64,000 nucleotides of DNA from Monosporascus cannonballus (lineage: Eukaryota > Ascomycota > Sordariomycetes > Xylariales): assembly GCA_004154925.1 (NCBI GenBank), contig QJNS01000025.1:248001-312000 (forward strand), in the 5' to 3' direction. Shown in pieces: positions 11,560 to 24,394 of this stretch (positions are counted from its first letter, which is position 1; each line of letters starts with the position of its first letter). The position numbers and the translations under genes were made by a program. Under the pieces are notes generated by a model. The model searched no databases. It was given only the letters and a program-made list of their open reading frames with translations, and had not been told where the DNA came from.

Positions 11560-14500
11560 ACCCTTAGATTTTCTTAATTTAAGTACGAATTTATTTTCGT
11601 TTTTTAAACCTTAATAATTTCGTAAATAAGGTTTTAATAATAAAAATATATTTAATGAAAAATATGGCTAATTAGTTTAAACCTATTAAAAGAAATTTCC
11701 TAAAAATAAAAAAATCGGATAAAAAGAACTTTATTAATAAATTCTTTTACTTTAAATTAATTTCGAAAATAAAATGCGTAATAATTTCGGTAATCTGGAT
11801 AAAAAATAATTTGCGGCCTAATAACTTTTATAACTTTAATAAAAAGGATTTACGTTCAAATACGACGTAACCTTTAAAAACCTTACGATTAAAGCAAAAT
11901 AAAAAAACGATAAAATTAATACCTTTATCGATATATTCTATAAAGAATTAAAGGATAATATAAAAAATAAGATTATTCGGATTAAACGATTAATTACTTT
12001 AAATTAATATATTATAAAAATAATTAAGATTAATAATTGATAATTTGAAAAACGATAAAAAATAATATGCTTTACGATCGAAATATAATAAGTTTAACTA
12101 AAGAAAAAAACGAAATACGTTCTTTATTTCGTACAGAACGCCGTCAGAACATATGAAATTCGGCGTTACTTACAAATAAAACTGGAGCTAAATTAAATAC
12201 TTTAATTATAGCGAAAATAAGATATAAAGCTTATAAATATAAGAAACCGAAAGAATTACAACAGAATAACTAAATACCTATACCGGAAAAATAATTTAAA
12301 AATAATTAAAAAAACGATAACAAAATTGTTAATATAATCCAAGCTTAATACGTATTAGGCTTATGGCAAAAGGTCTAATAAAGATTATTACGATAAGAAA
12401 TTTAATAAAAAATACGAAAAACGAGGAAATTAACTTAATAAATATTGCAAATATAATAAAAAGCATTATAAGGATAATTATGCGAATATTAAGGTTAAAC
12501 AGAAAAAGTTTGCCCCGGAATCCCTGATCGATATGGCAAAATATACGCCATATATTATCGACGACGAAAATATCCCGATTACGAAAAATAAAAATAACAT
12601 ATTTACGAACGAATTACCCGTATATATTATAAGGGATTTAACTTTCCAAATCGTACCGGAAATAATAAAAACAATAAGTAATAATATCGACATTTTCGAA
12701 TTATAACCCTAAAAAATATTTAATAGCTGGCTAAAACAAAAAGTTAACCGGAAAAAAAGCAATATCCGCAGGAAAACGCTTTTTGTTATTATAAATAATA
12801 TAATTATTAAATGAAACAAAATTAATTTAACGTACGGTAAAAAAATATTATCAAAAAATTAGTACGGATTCTTATTTTTAATTAATATTTATTATAAATT
12901 TCCAGGAAAAAAAGTTATTAAAGAAAAAATATATTAATTTATAAAAAATCTTCAAAACGATAATTAAGATAACGTATAATAAGATATAATTATAAATATA
13001 AAAAACCAATTTATTCGATAAGAAAAAAAGATAATAAAATTAAAAACAATTAATACAATTCGAAAAAACAATACGCCGGCAATAACGACAAATATAATAA
13101 TTTAACGCTTTAAATAAAAAATATAAATAAAATTCGATAAATTCGAATAAAATTTAAAAAAAACTTACTTATAAAGAAGTTATAGAATAATAAGACCTAA
13201 AAAAATTTAAAAAAAATTCTGAAAAAAAAACTTTAAACGTAATAATAAAAAACATTAATAACTTTATTATTTTGAAAATACGAATCAGAACGTATTAATA
13301 TACCGTAATAATAAATTACGGAATTTTAAGTGGAAATTATATTATACCGGATATGGTTAATAAATTCAAATTATTATGGAAATATAAATTAAAACCCTAT
13401 ATAACGACAAATATCGAAAATTAGGAATTCGCTTATAATAACGGGAAAAATATACGCGAAATTAATTACCTTAAGATTTTATTTAAAAATAATATTAAAT
13501 ACTTATTTTTAATATTATTTTATTCGGAAATTACGATATAATCTTAAGATTATTATAAATATACCAGTACGGAATTTTAATTAACGGTAAAACTGGCTCA
13601 ATAAAATTCGTTTTATTTTTTATTAATAAATAAAAAAAAGAAAAATTAAAATCTTAATATTCGACCGATAATAACGATAAATACAGACATAAAAATATGA
13701 TAAAAACCTTATTACCTAAAGAGATAAAATATAAAAAAATAAGTATTAAAAAATAGGACGTATTATTATTATTATTAAAACGAAATTGAAGCAATTAAAT
13801 AATGATCTGGAAAAACAAATATAATAACCCCAAAAATCAGAAAATCTAATTAATATATTACCACAATATCATAGATATAAATAGCTTTTTTAAAAAAAGC
13901 TTAATACGAAATTATTAAAACATAGCAAATAAAATCATAAAATAATTCTTAAAAAGGATTTTCGACAAAATTTTACTCTATTTATAACTTTAGCGAAAAC
14001 GAATTACGTATTTTCAAAAAATACCTCGAAAATTAATTACAGAAAAGATGGATTCGACCTTCAAAATTATTAACAGAATATCCTATATTCTTCGTACCTA
14101 AAAAAAAACGGAAAATTACGACTTATAATTAATTAGCGACAATTAAAAAATATTATTATTAAAAATCATATACTATTACCCTTAATTACGGAAATAAAAA
14201 ACCAATTGTGCAGAACTAAATAATTTATAATATTTGATTTTAAAAATAAATATAACCTTATTAAAGTTAATAAAAAATACGAGTAAAAAATAACCTTTAG
14301 GACAAAATATAAATTGTTTAAATATTTGATTAGGTTAATAAGATTTATAAACATATTAATAATTTCCTAACGGATAATAAATTATATATTACGAAAATAT
14401 CTTGACATTTTCGTCATTTGCTATCTCGACGACATTTTCATCTTTTTAAAAATGGAAAAAACATATATAAAATATGTTTATAAAGTTTTTTAACTTTTAC

Positions 14501-16670
14501 AGAACGTAAAATTATTTGTTAATACAGAAAAAACTTAATTTTACAAAAAAAAATGAAATGTCTAAAATATATTATTATCCCAAAATATATTAGAATAAAT
14601 TCCAAGAAAATTGCTGTAATTACTGAATAATAAATACTAAGGATAGTTAAAGAAGTATAGGTATTATTTAAATTCGCTAATTATTACAGGAAGTTTATTC
14701 GAAACTTTAGCAAAATGATTATACTCCTAACGAACTTTACGAAAAAAACAATTTAAATAGACGCCAAATACTGAACAAACATTTTAAAATATTAAAGATA
14801 CGATTACTAGCGAACCTATATTAATTATATACGATTTAAACCGCCCCATTAAATTAAAAACCGATATTTCAGATTACGTATTAGGCATAATAATCGGTTA
14901 ACGAAATAATTAAGGCAAATTATACCTTATCGTATTCTTTTCGTATAAAATAAAAAAAACCGAATTTAATTACGGTATTCCAAATAAGGAATTTATGGCT
15001 ATCGTTATGACATTTCGGAAGTTCAGGTATTTCCTAAGGAGAAATTTGTACCAGGTTAAGGTTTATACGGATTATCAAAATCTTATCCGATTTACTACGA
15101 CCAGAGAACTTATAGGACGATAATTAAAATATGCAAAAAAATTGGCGAACTTCGATTTCGTTATTATTTACTGGAAAGGCTTAGAAAACGGAAAAGCAGA
15201 TACTTTAAATAAACGACCGGACCTTAAAAAAATTAGTTAAAGTTAGTTGAGTAATTTTTAATACCATTACAGAAAAATATTTACGCCTATAACAGATTAC
15301 GACGATTCGAGCAGTACCTGTAAATATATACCAGAAAATCCAATAATATAACGACAGTTTCTTAAAAAACTAAAAATCGGACAAAATACAAATTTGAAAG
15401 GAATATCAAAAAGATTAAATACGAAATATATATAAATATTAGTTATATAAATATTCAGAAATCTATAAAACCCTAAAAAAACTTTAACGTATATATTTTT
15501 TTTCTAAAATAAAAGCAATAATACGGAAAATTATACGGTAATGCGACGTTTCCGCCAGACCGAAAATTCGACGATACAAGCCATACGAAAAATTACAGTT
15601 ATTATTAATCGTAAAACGACCATAATATTTAGTCATATTCGACTTTATTACTAAACTTCCTATATCAAAAAATCTAGTTACAGGAATATATTACGACATT
15701 ATTTTCGTAATCGTCGATCGACTTACGAAATTTTCATATTTTTTACCATATTACGAGGACATAAACGCCGAACAAATGGCATATATTTTCTTTAAATACA
15801 TTTTTAATATATATAGATTATTAATAAAAATTATTCCAGATAAAGAATTAATATTTATATCAAAATTTTAGCAAACTTTAATAATATATATTAGCTTAAA
15901 TTATATATTATCCAACGTATTTAAACCGTAAACGGATAAATAAATAAAACGAATTAATTAAACTTTAAAAACTTATTTACAATATTATATTAATTACAAA
16001 TAAAATATCTAAATTAAGAAATTACTAATCGCATAATTAACGTATAATACTAATTACCATAAAAACATTAAAATAATATTTATAAATACAAATTTTGATT
16101 TTATTTTAAAGATTTATAAAAAAGCATACGACGATAGTCCAATTAATATTAAAGTAATTTTTACGTTAAAATAGTTACGGCAATTGTACCGAAAAATAAA
16201 AACGTAATTAAAATTCGTACGAAACTAGATAAATAAATATTATAATTAAAAAAGGTTAAAGGAATTAACCTTCGAAAAGGAAAAAATATTTTTTTGCTAT
16301 CAAAAACATTTAAACGAAACGACCTAATAAAAAACTTGATTTCAAATATATCGGTCCATATAAAATTACTAAAAGAATTTTAGAAAAGAATTATTAATTA
16401 GAACTTTTACCAAACATCAAATTCTATTTAATTTTTCATATTTTCTTATTCAAATTAACAGAAAATATAATTAAAATATATACGGTATATAACGATATGG
16501 AAATTGAAAACAAATAAGCATATAAAATAAAGAAAATTCTTAATACGTAGAAACAAAATAAATTTACTTAATATCTGATCAAATAAAAAAAGCACCCGGA
16601 TTTCGAAAATACCTGGAAACTTGCCAAAAATCTTATTAGCGCCTAACGCCTATTAAAGCATTTTTATTAA
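11560..16670 (+). pseudogene. Gag-pol remnant of Gypsy-A1
   Basis: Readable landmarks in order: capsid-like FIDIFYKELKDNIKNKII near 11915; a zinc-knuckle remnant with its Cys mostly turned to Tyr at 12438-12480; a retropepsin site near 13310 (active-site D-S-G region reading NYG, followed by IPDMVNKFKL); reverse transcriptase with an intact catalytic YLDD at 14422-14433; RNase H at about 14830-15240 (EFNYGIPNKEFMAIV, then KADTLNKRPDL); integrase core near 15680-15790 (YYDIIFVIVDRLTKFSYF); and a C-terminal chromodomain at about 16525-16670 (KKHPDFENTWKLAKNLISA). Chromodomain-bearing Gypsy elements (chromoviruses) are thought to target heterochromatin. TAA/TAG stops and Cys-to-Tyr changes throughout show it is dead. 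Confidence 0.85.
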
Positions 16671-16779
16671 TAACAACGGACGCGTCTTAGTTAATAATCG
16701 ACTAATTAATAACTAGGGTATTAAGCCAGTTGGCCGCGGCTTATGCTAATGCGGTAATCGCGACGGCGGCCTCTAATTA

Positions 16780-17105
16780 TTTTTTTTTTAAAAATACTTG
16801 AATTCTTCTATAACTTCTGTACCTTTAATATTTCGACAAAGCATCTCGATATTACGACAACGGAACAATCGCTTTTATTTTTGCAAACGATTCAGCTTAT
16901 TAGGAGCCGTTCGTAACGTTTCGCAAGTTTGCTCCTTTTTACGTTTTAAACGATTTTTTTTATTCAGAAATTTTTGATATTTAATTTCGAAAAAATCGAA
17001 AACATTATAAGGACCACCATTATAAATATAACGCGCATATTTTAAGAAATTCCGAGCAACTTTGCATTCCATATCCTCCTTTTTATAACGGGAACAAAAG
17101 GGCAT
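16780..17105 (-). pseudogene. Antisense ORF of Gypsy-A1 with Zn2Cys6-like spacing
   Basis: An open stretch of 76 codons (17105 down to 16875), followed after one TAA by about 30 homologous codons. It lies between the chromodomain and the 3' LTR on the strand opposite pol. Ligand positions 4, 7, 14, 23, 26 and 33 follow C-x2-C-x6-C-x8-C-x2-C-x6-C, the Zn2Cys6 cluster spacing of fungal transcription factors. Positions 4 and 14 are still Cys; the other four are Tyr, one G-to-A from Cys. A Lys/Arg/Glu-rich segment (YQKFLNKKNRLKRKKEQ) that looks like a coiled coil follows. Copy A2 has the same ORF. A role in transcription is inferred only from the cluster spacing. Confidence 0.72.
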
Positions 17106-17281
17106 TTTAAAACCAAAACGTTAAATACATTCTGAAAAAATAAAAACGTTAATACGCTTACGAAAACGAGATTTTTTTATGCAATTCGATATAACGAAAA
17201 TAAAAAAAAAGGTTACATATTAGGAATAACAAACGAATAATTTAATTTTTAAGGATAAATATTTTGGAAAGAAGGAGATCG

Positions 17282-17678
17282 TATTATAACCTAACGGTCT
17301 TAGCTTCCTTACGGACGGTCGGGCCTACGAAAAAAACAAGCCTCGACCACCGCCAAAAAATTACGTAACCGGCTTAAAGGTCTTAAGGCACCAAACATCT
17401 TAAGTTTTTTAAGCCGGCAAGAAAACTTAAAAGGCTTAACAGGATTAAGGGTTTAAACCGCTTAAATACCTTAAGCTAAAATAAGGATATATACGTTTAT
17501 TATTTTTATAATTTAGATAACTTTAGCTTGCAATATAACATCATTACTTAAGGCACCCTTGGTATTACGAAACGTAATACGATTATTATATTTATTGCTC
17601 AGATTTCCATAATATTCCTGTTAACATAAACCCGTACAACTAAGGTTTAGTAGTTGGTTAAACCGCCTAGCCGTCACA
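17282..17678 (+). repeat. 3' LTR of Gypsy-A1
   Basis: 397 bp, aligned end to end with 10948-11344. The outer end, GCCGTCACA at 17670-17678, is unmutated. The inner start carries more changes than the corresponding part of the 5' LTR. Confidence 0.88.
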
Positions 17679-17683
17679 AAAAA

Positions 17684-18044
17684 ACAATAAGTTTACGTTT
17701 TATTAATAAAGGGAAAACATTAAATAATAAACACGTTAAGATAAAAAGGGCGAAAAAGAATATACCTGCTCGAAAATGTCATGGCTGCACTATACCATCA
17801 CGCCACCAGGGCAATAGATCGGTGAAATGATCGCAATTGTGGTAATCATCCTGGTGCTTACAGCTGCATATATACTGGAGCTCTTACGGGTGACCAGGCC
17901 GTAACAGAAAATCGATTTGTACTTTAAAACGCCTTAACTTCTCAGCTCAAATAACTGCTTTAAATGTTAAAACGCTGAAATTATTTAAAAAATTAGCCCG
18001 GCTCGAAAAATCCCTGGTAAAAATTGATCCAACGTACGGGAATT
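17684..18044 (+). pseudogene. Pogo-like transposase, C-terminal tail (isolated between Gypsy-A1 and A2)
   Basis: This 361 bp segment belongs to the host transposon: it lies between the outer edges of two LTR elements, each with its own target duplication. From about 17750 to 18040 it has nearly normal base composition and few RIP-like changes, unlike the 13 kb around it. The reading continues across Gypsy-A2 into 24796-25100, where a basic stretch (TVKKRKPKYAGRYSRNQIRI near 24895-24955) fits the Lys/Arg-rich tail of Fot-type transposases. Confidence 0.6.
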
Positions 18045-18440
18045 TATGACGGCTATGCGGTTTAACCAACTATTAAACCTTAAGTCGACAGGTTTATGTT
18101 AGCAGGAGTATCGTGGGAATCTGAGCAATAAATATAGTAACGTATTACGTTTCGTAATACCAAAAATGCCTTGGGATAACGATATTATATTGTAAGCCAA
18201 AGTTATCTAAATTATGAAAATAATAAATATATATATTCTTATTTTAGCTTAAAGTATTTAAGCGGCTTAAACCCTTGATCCCGTTAAGCCCTTTAAGCTT
18301 TTCTACCGGCTTAAGGGACTTAAGGTGCTTGGTGCTTTAAAACCTTTAAGCCAATTACGTAACGTTTTGGCTTAGGTCGGAACGGACCTTTTCATGGTTC
18401 CGACCGCCTGAAAAAAAGCCAAAACCGTTAGGTTATAATA
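18045..18440 (-). repeat. 3' LTR of Gypsy-A2
   Basis: 396 bp. Its left (outer) half is well preserved (GACGGCTATGCGG at 18048-18060) and its right (inner) half shows more C-to-T/G-to-A changes than the other LTR. Confidence 0.88.
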
Positions 18441-18489
18441 CGATCTCCCCTTTTCCAGGATTTTTGTCCCTAAAGATTAAATTATTTAT

Positions 18490-19025
18490 TTGTTAATTTC
18501 GGTAGGTAATTTTCCTTTTTACATATTTATCATATTAGGTCGAATCGAAAAATCTTATTTCCGTAAATATATTAACGCTTTAATTCTTTCAGAACGTATT
18601 AAACGTTGTAATTTTCAAATATTTTCTTATTTCCGTTACGAAAAGGAAGGTATAAAATATAAAGTTGTTCGAAAGTTTTTAAAATATTCGCGATATATCC
18701 ATTATGGGGGTCCTTTTAACGTTTTTGGTTTTTCGGAGGCCGAATACCAAAAACTTCTTAACGAAAAGGACCGTTTAAAGCGTAAAAAAGAATAAGTTCG
18801 TAAAACGTTACGCGCCGCCGCCAACAAACTGGACCGTTTGCAAAAATAAAGACGGTTACTTTGTCGCCGTGGTATGGAAATATTTCGTCGCAGTATGTAA
18901 GGTACAAAGGCTATGGAGGAATTTAAGCGCTTTGAAAAGGAACAGGAATAATTAAAGGCCGCCGTTATAGTTATTATGTTAATGCAAATCGTAACCGACT
19001 GGCTCGATATCCCGGTTACCGATTA
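18490..19025 (+). pseudogene. Antisense ORF of Gypsy-A2 with Zn2Cys6-like spacing
   Basis: Open from 18490 to 18795 (101 codons). The same frame then continues to a TAA at 19023-19025 with only four internal stops (18793, 18847, 18898 and 18949), all TAA where a C-to-T change from CAA (Gln) would explain them. It aligns with the ORF of A1 over its whole length, including upstream residues (SERIKRC here, SECI-RFG there). All six ligand positions of the C-x2-C-x6-C-x8-C-x2-C-x6-C pattern are now Tyr or Phe. A basic coiled-coil-like segment follows (EYQKLLNEKDRLKRKKE), then a conserved tail ending IVTDWLDIPVTD. The start is uncertain because the ATG seen in A1 is ATA here. It is one of the best-conserved reading frames in the element. 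Confidence 0.74.
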
Positions 19026-19049
19026 ATTAACCCTTAATTAAAACGCGTC

Positions 19050-22000
19050 TGTTATTATTAGTAAAATTTTTTTAATAAACGTTAGGCGTTAATAAGATTT
19101 TTGGCAAATTTCTAGGTGTTTTCGGAATCTGGGTACTTTTTTTATTTAATTAGGTACTAGGTAAATCCGTTTTATTTTCGTATATCGAGGACTTTTTTCA
19201 CTTCGTATGCTTATTTGTGTTTTACTTTTATATCGTTTTATACCGTATATATTTTAATTATATTTATTATTAATTCGAATAAAAAAATATAAAATATTGG
19301 ATAAAGTTTAACTTTTGGTAAAAATTCTAATTAATAATTGTTTTTTGAGATTTTCTTAGCCATTTTGTATGAACCGATATATTTGAAATTAAGTTTTTTG
19401 CTAAATCGCTTTGTTTAAATATTTTTAGTGGCAAGAAAAACCGTTTTTCCTTTTTCGAAAATTGGTTTTTTTAACCTTTTTTAATTATAGTATTTATTTA
19501 TTTGATTTCGTATAAATTCTAATTCTGTTTTTATTTTTTGGTGCAATTATTATAATTATTTTAACGTAAGGATTATTTTAATATTAATCGGACCGTCGTC
19601 GCGTACTTTTTTATAAATTTTTAAAATAAAACCAAAATTTACGTTCGTAAGTATTATTTTAATATTTTCGTAATAATTGGTATTATAAATTAATTAGGCG
19701 ATTAACAATTTCTTAACCTAATTATTTTGTTCGTAATTAATATAATATCGTAAATAAGTTTTTAAAATTTAATTTGTTCGTTCTATTTATTTATTTATTT
19801 ATGATTTAAATATGTTGGATAATTTATAATTTAAGTCGATTTATATCATAAAGCTTTGTTAAAATTTAAATACAAATATTAATTCTTTATTTAATATAAT
19901 TTTTATTTATAATCTATATATTAAAAATGTATTTAAAGAAAATATATATAATTTGTGCGGCGTTTGTATCCTTATAATATGATAAAAAAATAAGAAAACT
20001 TCGTGAATCGATCGACGATTACGAAAATGATATCGTAATATATTTCCGTAACGGAATTTTTTAACATAAGAAACTTACTGATAAAATCGAATATAACTAA
20101 ATACTATAGTTATTTTGTAACCGGTAATAGCTGTAATTCTCCGTATAGCTTATGTCGTCAAATCTTTGCTTTAGCATAAATATCGTATTTCCGTATAATT
20201 TTTTATACCGCTAATTTTATTTTAGGAAAAGAATATATACGTTAAAATCGTTTTAGGGTTTTGTAGATCCCTAGATATTTATGTAACTGATATTCGTATA
20301 TTTTTCGTACTAAACCTTTCTAGTATTTTTTTAAAATTTGTATTTTGTCCGTTTTTGGGATTTCTGAAAAATTATCGTTATGCTATTAAATTTTCTGGTA
20401 CATATCGTAAAGTACTGCCCGAATTGTCGCAATTTGTCGTAGGCGTAAATATCCATTTATAGTAATATCAAAAATTATATAGTTAATTTTAACTAATTCT
20501 TTTTCGAGGTTTGGTTATTTGCTTAAAACGTTTATTTTGCCATTTTTTGATTCTTTCTTATAAATAATAACGAAGTCGAAGTTCGCCAATTTTTTCGCAT
20601 ATTTTAATTGTTATCCTGTAAGTTCTTTAGTCGTAATAAATCGGGTAAAATTTTGATAATCCGTATAAACTTTAACTTGGTATAAATTTCCTTTTAGGAA
20701 GTACTTAAATTCTCGAAATACCATAATAATAATTATAAATTTCTTATTTGGGATACCGTAATTAAATTCGGCTTTTTTTTAATTTATACAAAAAGAATAT
20801 AATAAGGTGCAATTTGCTTTAATTATTTTGTTATTTAATTATTACGCTTAATACGTAATTCGAAATATCGGTTTTTAGTTTAACGGAGTAGTTTAAATCG
20901 TATATAATTAGTACTAGCTCGTTAGTAATTATATCCTTAATATCCTAAAACGTTTTTTTCGTATCTGGCATCCATTTAAATTCTTTTTGTTTTTCGTAAA
21001 ATTCGTTAAAGGTATAATTATTTTATTAAAATTTCGAATAAATTTTCTGTAATAATTGGCGAATCCAAGGAATGCCTATACCTTCTTAACTATCTTTAGC
21101 ATTTGTTTTTCTGTGATTGCAGCGATTTTCTTAGAGTTTATTTTAATATATTTTAGGGTAATAATATGTTCCAGATATTCCATTTCTTATATATGAAATT
21201 AATTTTTTTTTGCGTTAATAAATAACTTTACGTCCTATAAAGCTAAAAGAACTTTATGAACGTATCCTGTATATTTTTTTTTTTCGTTTTTAAGAAATTG
21301 AAAATATCGTCGAAATAGCAAATAACATAAATATCGAAGTATTTTCGTAATACGTAATTAATTATTCGCTGGAAGATTATTAATGCGTTTATAAATCTCA
21401 TTATCGTAACTAAGTATTTAAATAGTTCGTATTTCGTTTTAAAGGTTATTTTTTATTTATATTTTTTTGATTTTAAAAAGATTATATTTATCTTTAAGAT
21501 TATATAATATAAACTATTTGGCTCCATAAAATCGGTTTTTTATTTCTATAATTAAGGGTACTAATATTCGATCTTTAATAATAATATTGTTTAGTTATTA
21601 ATAATTAACTATAAGTCGTAATTTTCTATTTTTTTTGATACGAAAAACATAAGGTATCCTGCTGGTGATTTCGAAGGTCGAATCCATCTTTTTTATAACC
21701 GATTTTCCAGGTATTTTCTAAAAATGCGTAATTTGTTTTTATTAAGGTTATAGATAAGGGAAAATTTCGTTAAAGACTTTTTTTAAGGATTATTTTATGA
21801 TTTCATATGTTATATTCTGATAATTTCGTATTAAGTTCCTTTTTAAAAAGCTACTTATATCTATGGTATTATGGTGGTATATTAATTAAATCTTTTAATT
21901 CCTAAAGCTTTTATTTTAGGTCGTTATTTAGTTGCTTTAATTTTATTCTGATATTAATAACGATATATTATATTTTTCTTTAATATTTGTTTTTTTATAT

Positions 22001-24060
22001 CTTATTTCTTTAAGTAATAAGGTTTTTATTATGTTCTTATGCCTATATTCGTTATCATTATTAATCGAATATTAAGATTTTAATTTCTTTTGTTTTTATT
22101 TATTAATAAAAAATAAAGCGAATTTTATCTAATTAATTCCGCCGTTAATCAAAATTCCGTATTGGCGTATTTATGGTAATTTTAAGATCATATTATAATT
22201 TCTAAGTGGAACGATATCGAAATTAACCGTTTAATATTGTTCTTTAACAAAAATCTCGAAGTAATTAATTTTGCGTATAATTTTTTTGTTATCGTAAGCG
22301 AATTCCTAATTTTCGGTATTTGTCGTTATATAAGGTTTTAATTTGTATTTTTATAATAATTTAAGCTTAGTAACTATATCCGATATAACATAATTTCCGC
22401 CTAAAGCTTTATAATTTATTATTATAATATATTAATACGTTCTAATTCGTATTTTTAAGGTAATAAAGCCGTTAACGTTTTTTATTATTATATTTAAAAC
22501 CTTTTTTAGGAATTTCCTTTAACGTTTTTAGGTTTCGTTATTTTGCGGCTTTTTTATAAGTAATTTTCTTTTTTTAATTTCTATTCGAATTTGTCGAATT
22601 TTACTTATATTTTTTCATTTAAACCGTTAAATTGCTATATTTATCGTTATTGCCGGCGTATTATCTCTTTAAATCGTATTAATTATTTCTAATTTGTTTC
22701 TTAATTTTTTTCTTATCGAATAAATTATTTTCTTATATTTGTAATTATATTTTATTATATATTATTTTGGTTATCGTTTTAAAGTTTTTCTATAAACTGG
22801 CGTATTTTTTCTTTAATATTTTTCTTTTTTTAAAGATTTATAATAAATATTAACTAAAAATAAAAATCTGTAATAATTTTTTAACAATATGTTTTACCGT
22901 ACGCTGGATTAATTTTTTTTCCGTTTAATGGTTATATTATTTATAATAACAGAAAAGGTTTTTTTACGAGTATTGCTTTTTTTTCGGGCCAGCTTTTTGT
23001 TTCGGCTAACTGTTAAATATTTCCTAGGGTTATAGTTCGAAATTATCGATATTATTATTTATCGTTTTTGTTATTTCTGGTACGGTTTGGAAAATCGCAT
23101 CCTTTATAATATATATGGGTAATTCGTTCTTAAATATGCTATTTTCATTTTTTGTAATCGGGATATTCCCGTCGTCGACAGTATATGGTATGCATTTTAT
23201 TATATCGATTAAAGATTTCGGGATAAATTTTTTCTGTCCAGTTCTAATATTTGCGTAATTATTTATATAATGTTTTTTATTATATTCGCAATATTTATTA
23301 AACCAGTTTTCTAGTTTTTCGCATTTCTTGTTAGATTTTTTATCGGGATGATTTTTATTAGGCCTTTTGTCGTAAGCCTAATACGTATTTGGCTTAAATT
23401 ATGTTAATAATTTTATTATCGTTTTTTAATTACTCCTGGATTATTTTTTCAATATAACGGTTTAATTATTTTATCGTAATTTTTTGAGCTTTTTGTACTT
23501 ATAGGCTTTATATTTTATTTTGCCATAATTAAAGTATTTAATTTAGCTCTAGTTTTATTTGTGGGTAACGCCGAATTCCATAGGTCCTAACGCCGTTCCG
23601 TAAGAAATAAGGGATGCGTTTCGTTTTTTCCCCTGGTTGAACTTATTATATTCCGAACGTAAGGTATATTATCTTTTTTTTTGTCGTTTTTCAAATTATC
23701 GATTGTTAATCTTAATTACTTTTATAATATACCGGTTTAGGGTAACTGGTTATTTAATCCAAATAATTTTATTTTTTATATTATTTTTTAATTTTTTATA
23801 AAATATATTAATAAAAATATTGGCCTTATCGTTTCTTTATCTTATTTTGGCCGCAAAATTCTTAAAGATTACGGCGTATTTGGACGTAAGTTTTTTTATC
23901 GGAATTATATCAATTATTAGGTTATAAATTATTTTTTATCCAAATTACCGAAATTCTCGCGTATTTTATTTTCGAAATTAATATAAAATAAAAAGATTTC
24001 GTTAATAAAGTTTTTCTTATCCGGCTTTTTAATTTTTAGGAAATTTCTTATAATATGTTC
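19050..24060 (-). pseudogene. Gag-pol remnant of Gypsy-A2
   Basis: Mirror image of A1. On the - strand: gag with a zinc-knuckle remnant near 23250-23300; protease further down near 22400; reverse transcriptase with catalytic YFDD at 21306-21317; RNase H near 20550-20880; integrase below 20200; chromodomain at about 19050-19190. All domains are interrupted by stops, so the element is inactive. The YLDD (A1) and YFDD (A2) sites are still acidic, unlike those of Gypsy B1, B2, C and A3. Confidence 0.82.
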
Positions 24061-24394
24061 GAATTAATTAGCCGCATTTTTTATTAAATATATTTTTATT
24101 ATTAGAATTATATCCGTTAAATTATTAAAATTTAAGAAATAAAAATAAGTTCGTATTTAAATTAAAAAAAGTTTAAGGTTATTTTTTTTATTATAAGGTT
24201 CCGGCTTTTTAGGTTTTATACGGCCGAAAAAGGCTTAGGTAAATGGCGTAACCTTAATTTATCGAATTTTTTTTTAATTTTCGAATTCGAATTTAAAATT
24301 ATTAAATAAGAATTTTTTAAATATTAATCGATACTTTAATAATATTAAATATTATTTAAAGTTTAATAATATTATTAAATAAAAGTTTATAATA

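Larger units (their letters stand above)
10948..17678 (+). mobile_element. Ty3/Gypsy chromodomain LTR retrotransposon, copy A1
   Basis: Two 397 bp LTRs (10948-11344 and 17282-17678), with AAAAA on both sides as a plausible 5 bp target duplication. The 6.7 kb element reads gag, protease, reverse transcriptase, RNase H, integrase and chromodomain on the + strand, and carries an extra ORF on the - strand before the 3' LTR. The same family occurs at 18045-24790 (A2, reverse) and 59245-64000 (A3). Every pol domain is broken by RIP-type stops. Confidence 0.9.

Noticed and set aside
12478..12693. Hydrophobic ORF antisense to Gypsy-A1 gag-pol
   Set aside because: It lies opposite a clear sense reading (KFAPESLIDMAKYTPYII) that is shared with A2 and A3; it is a shadow.
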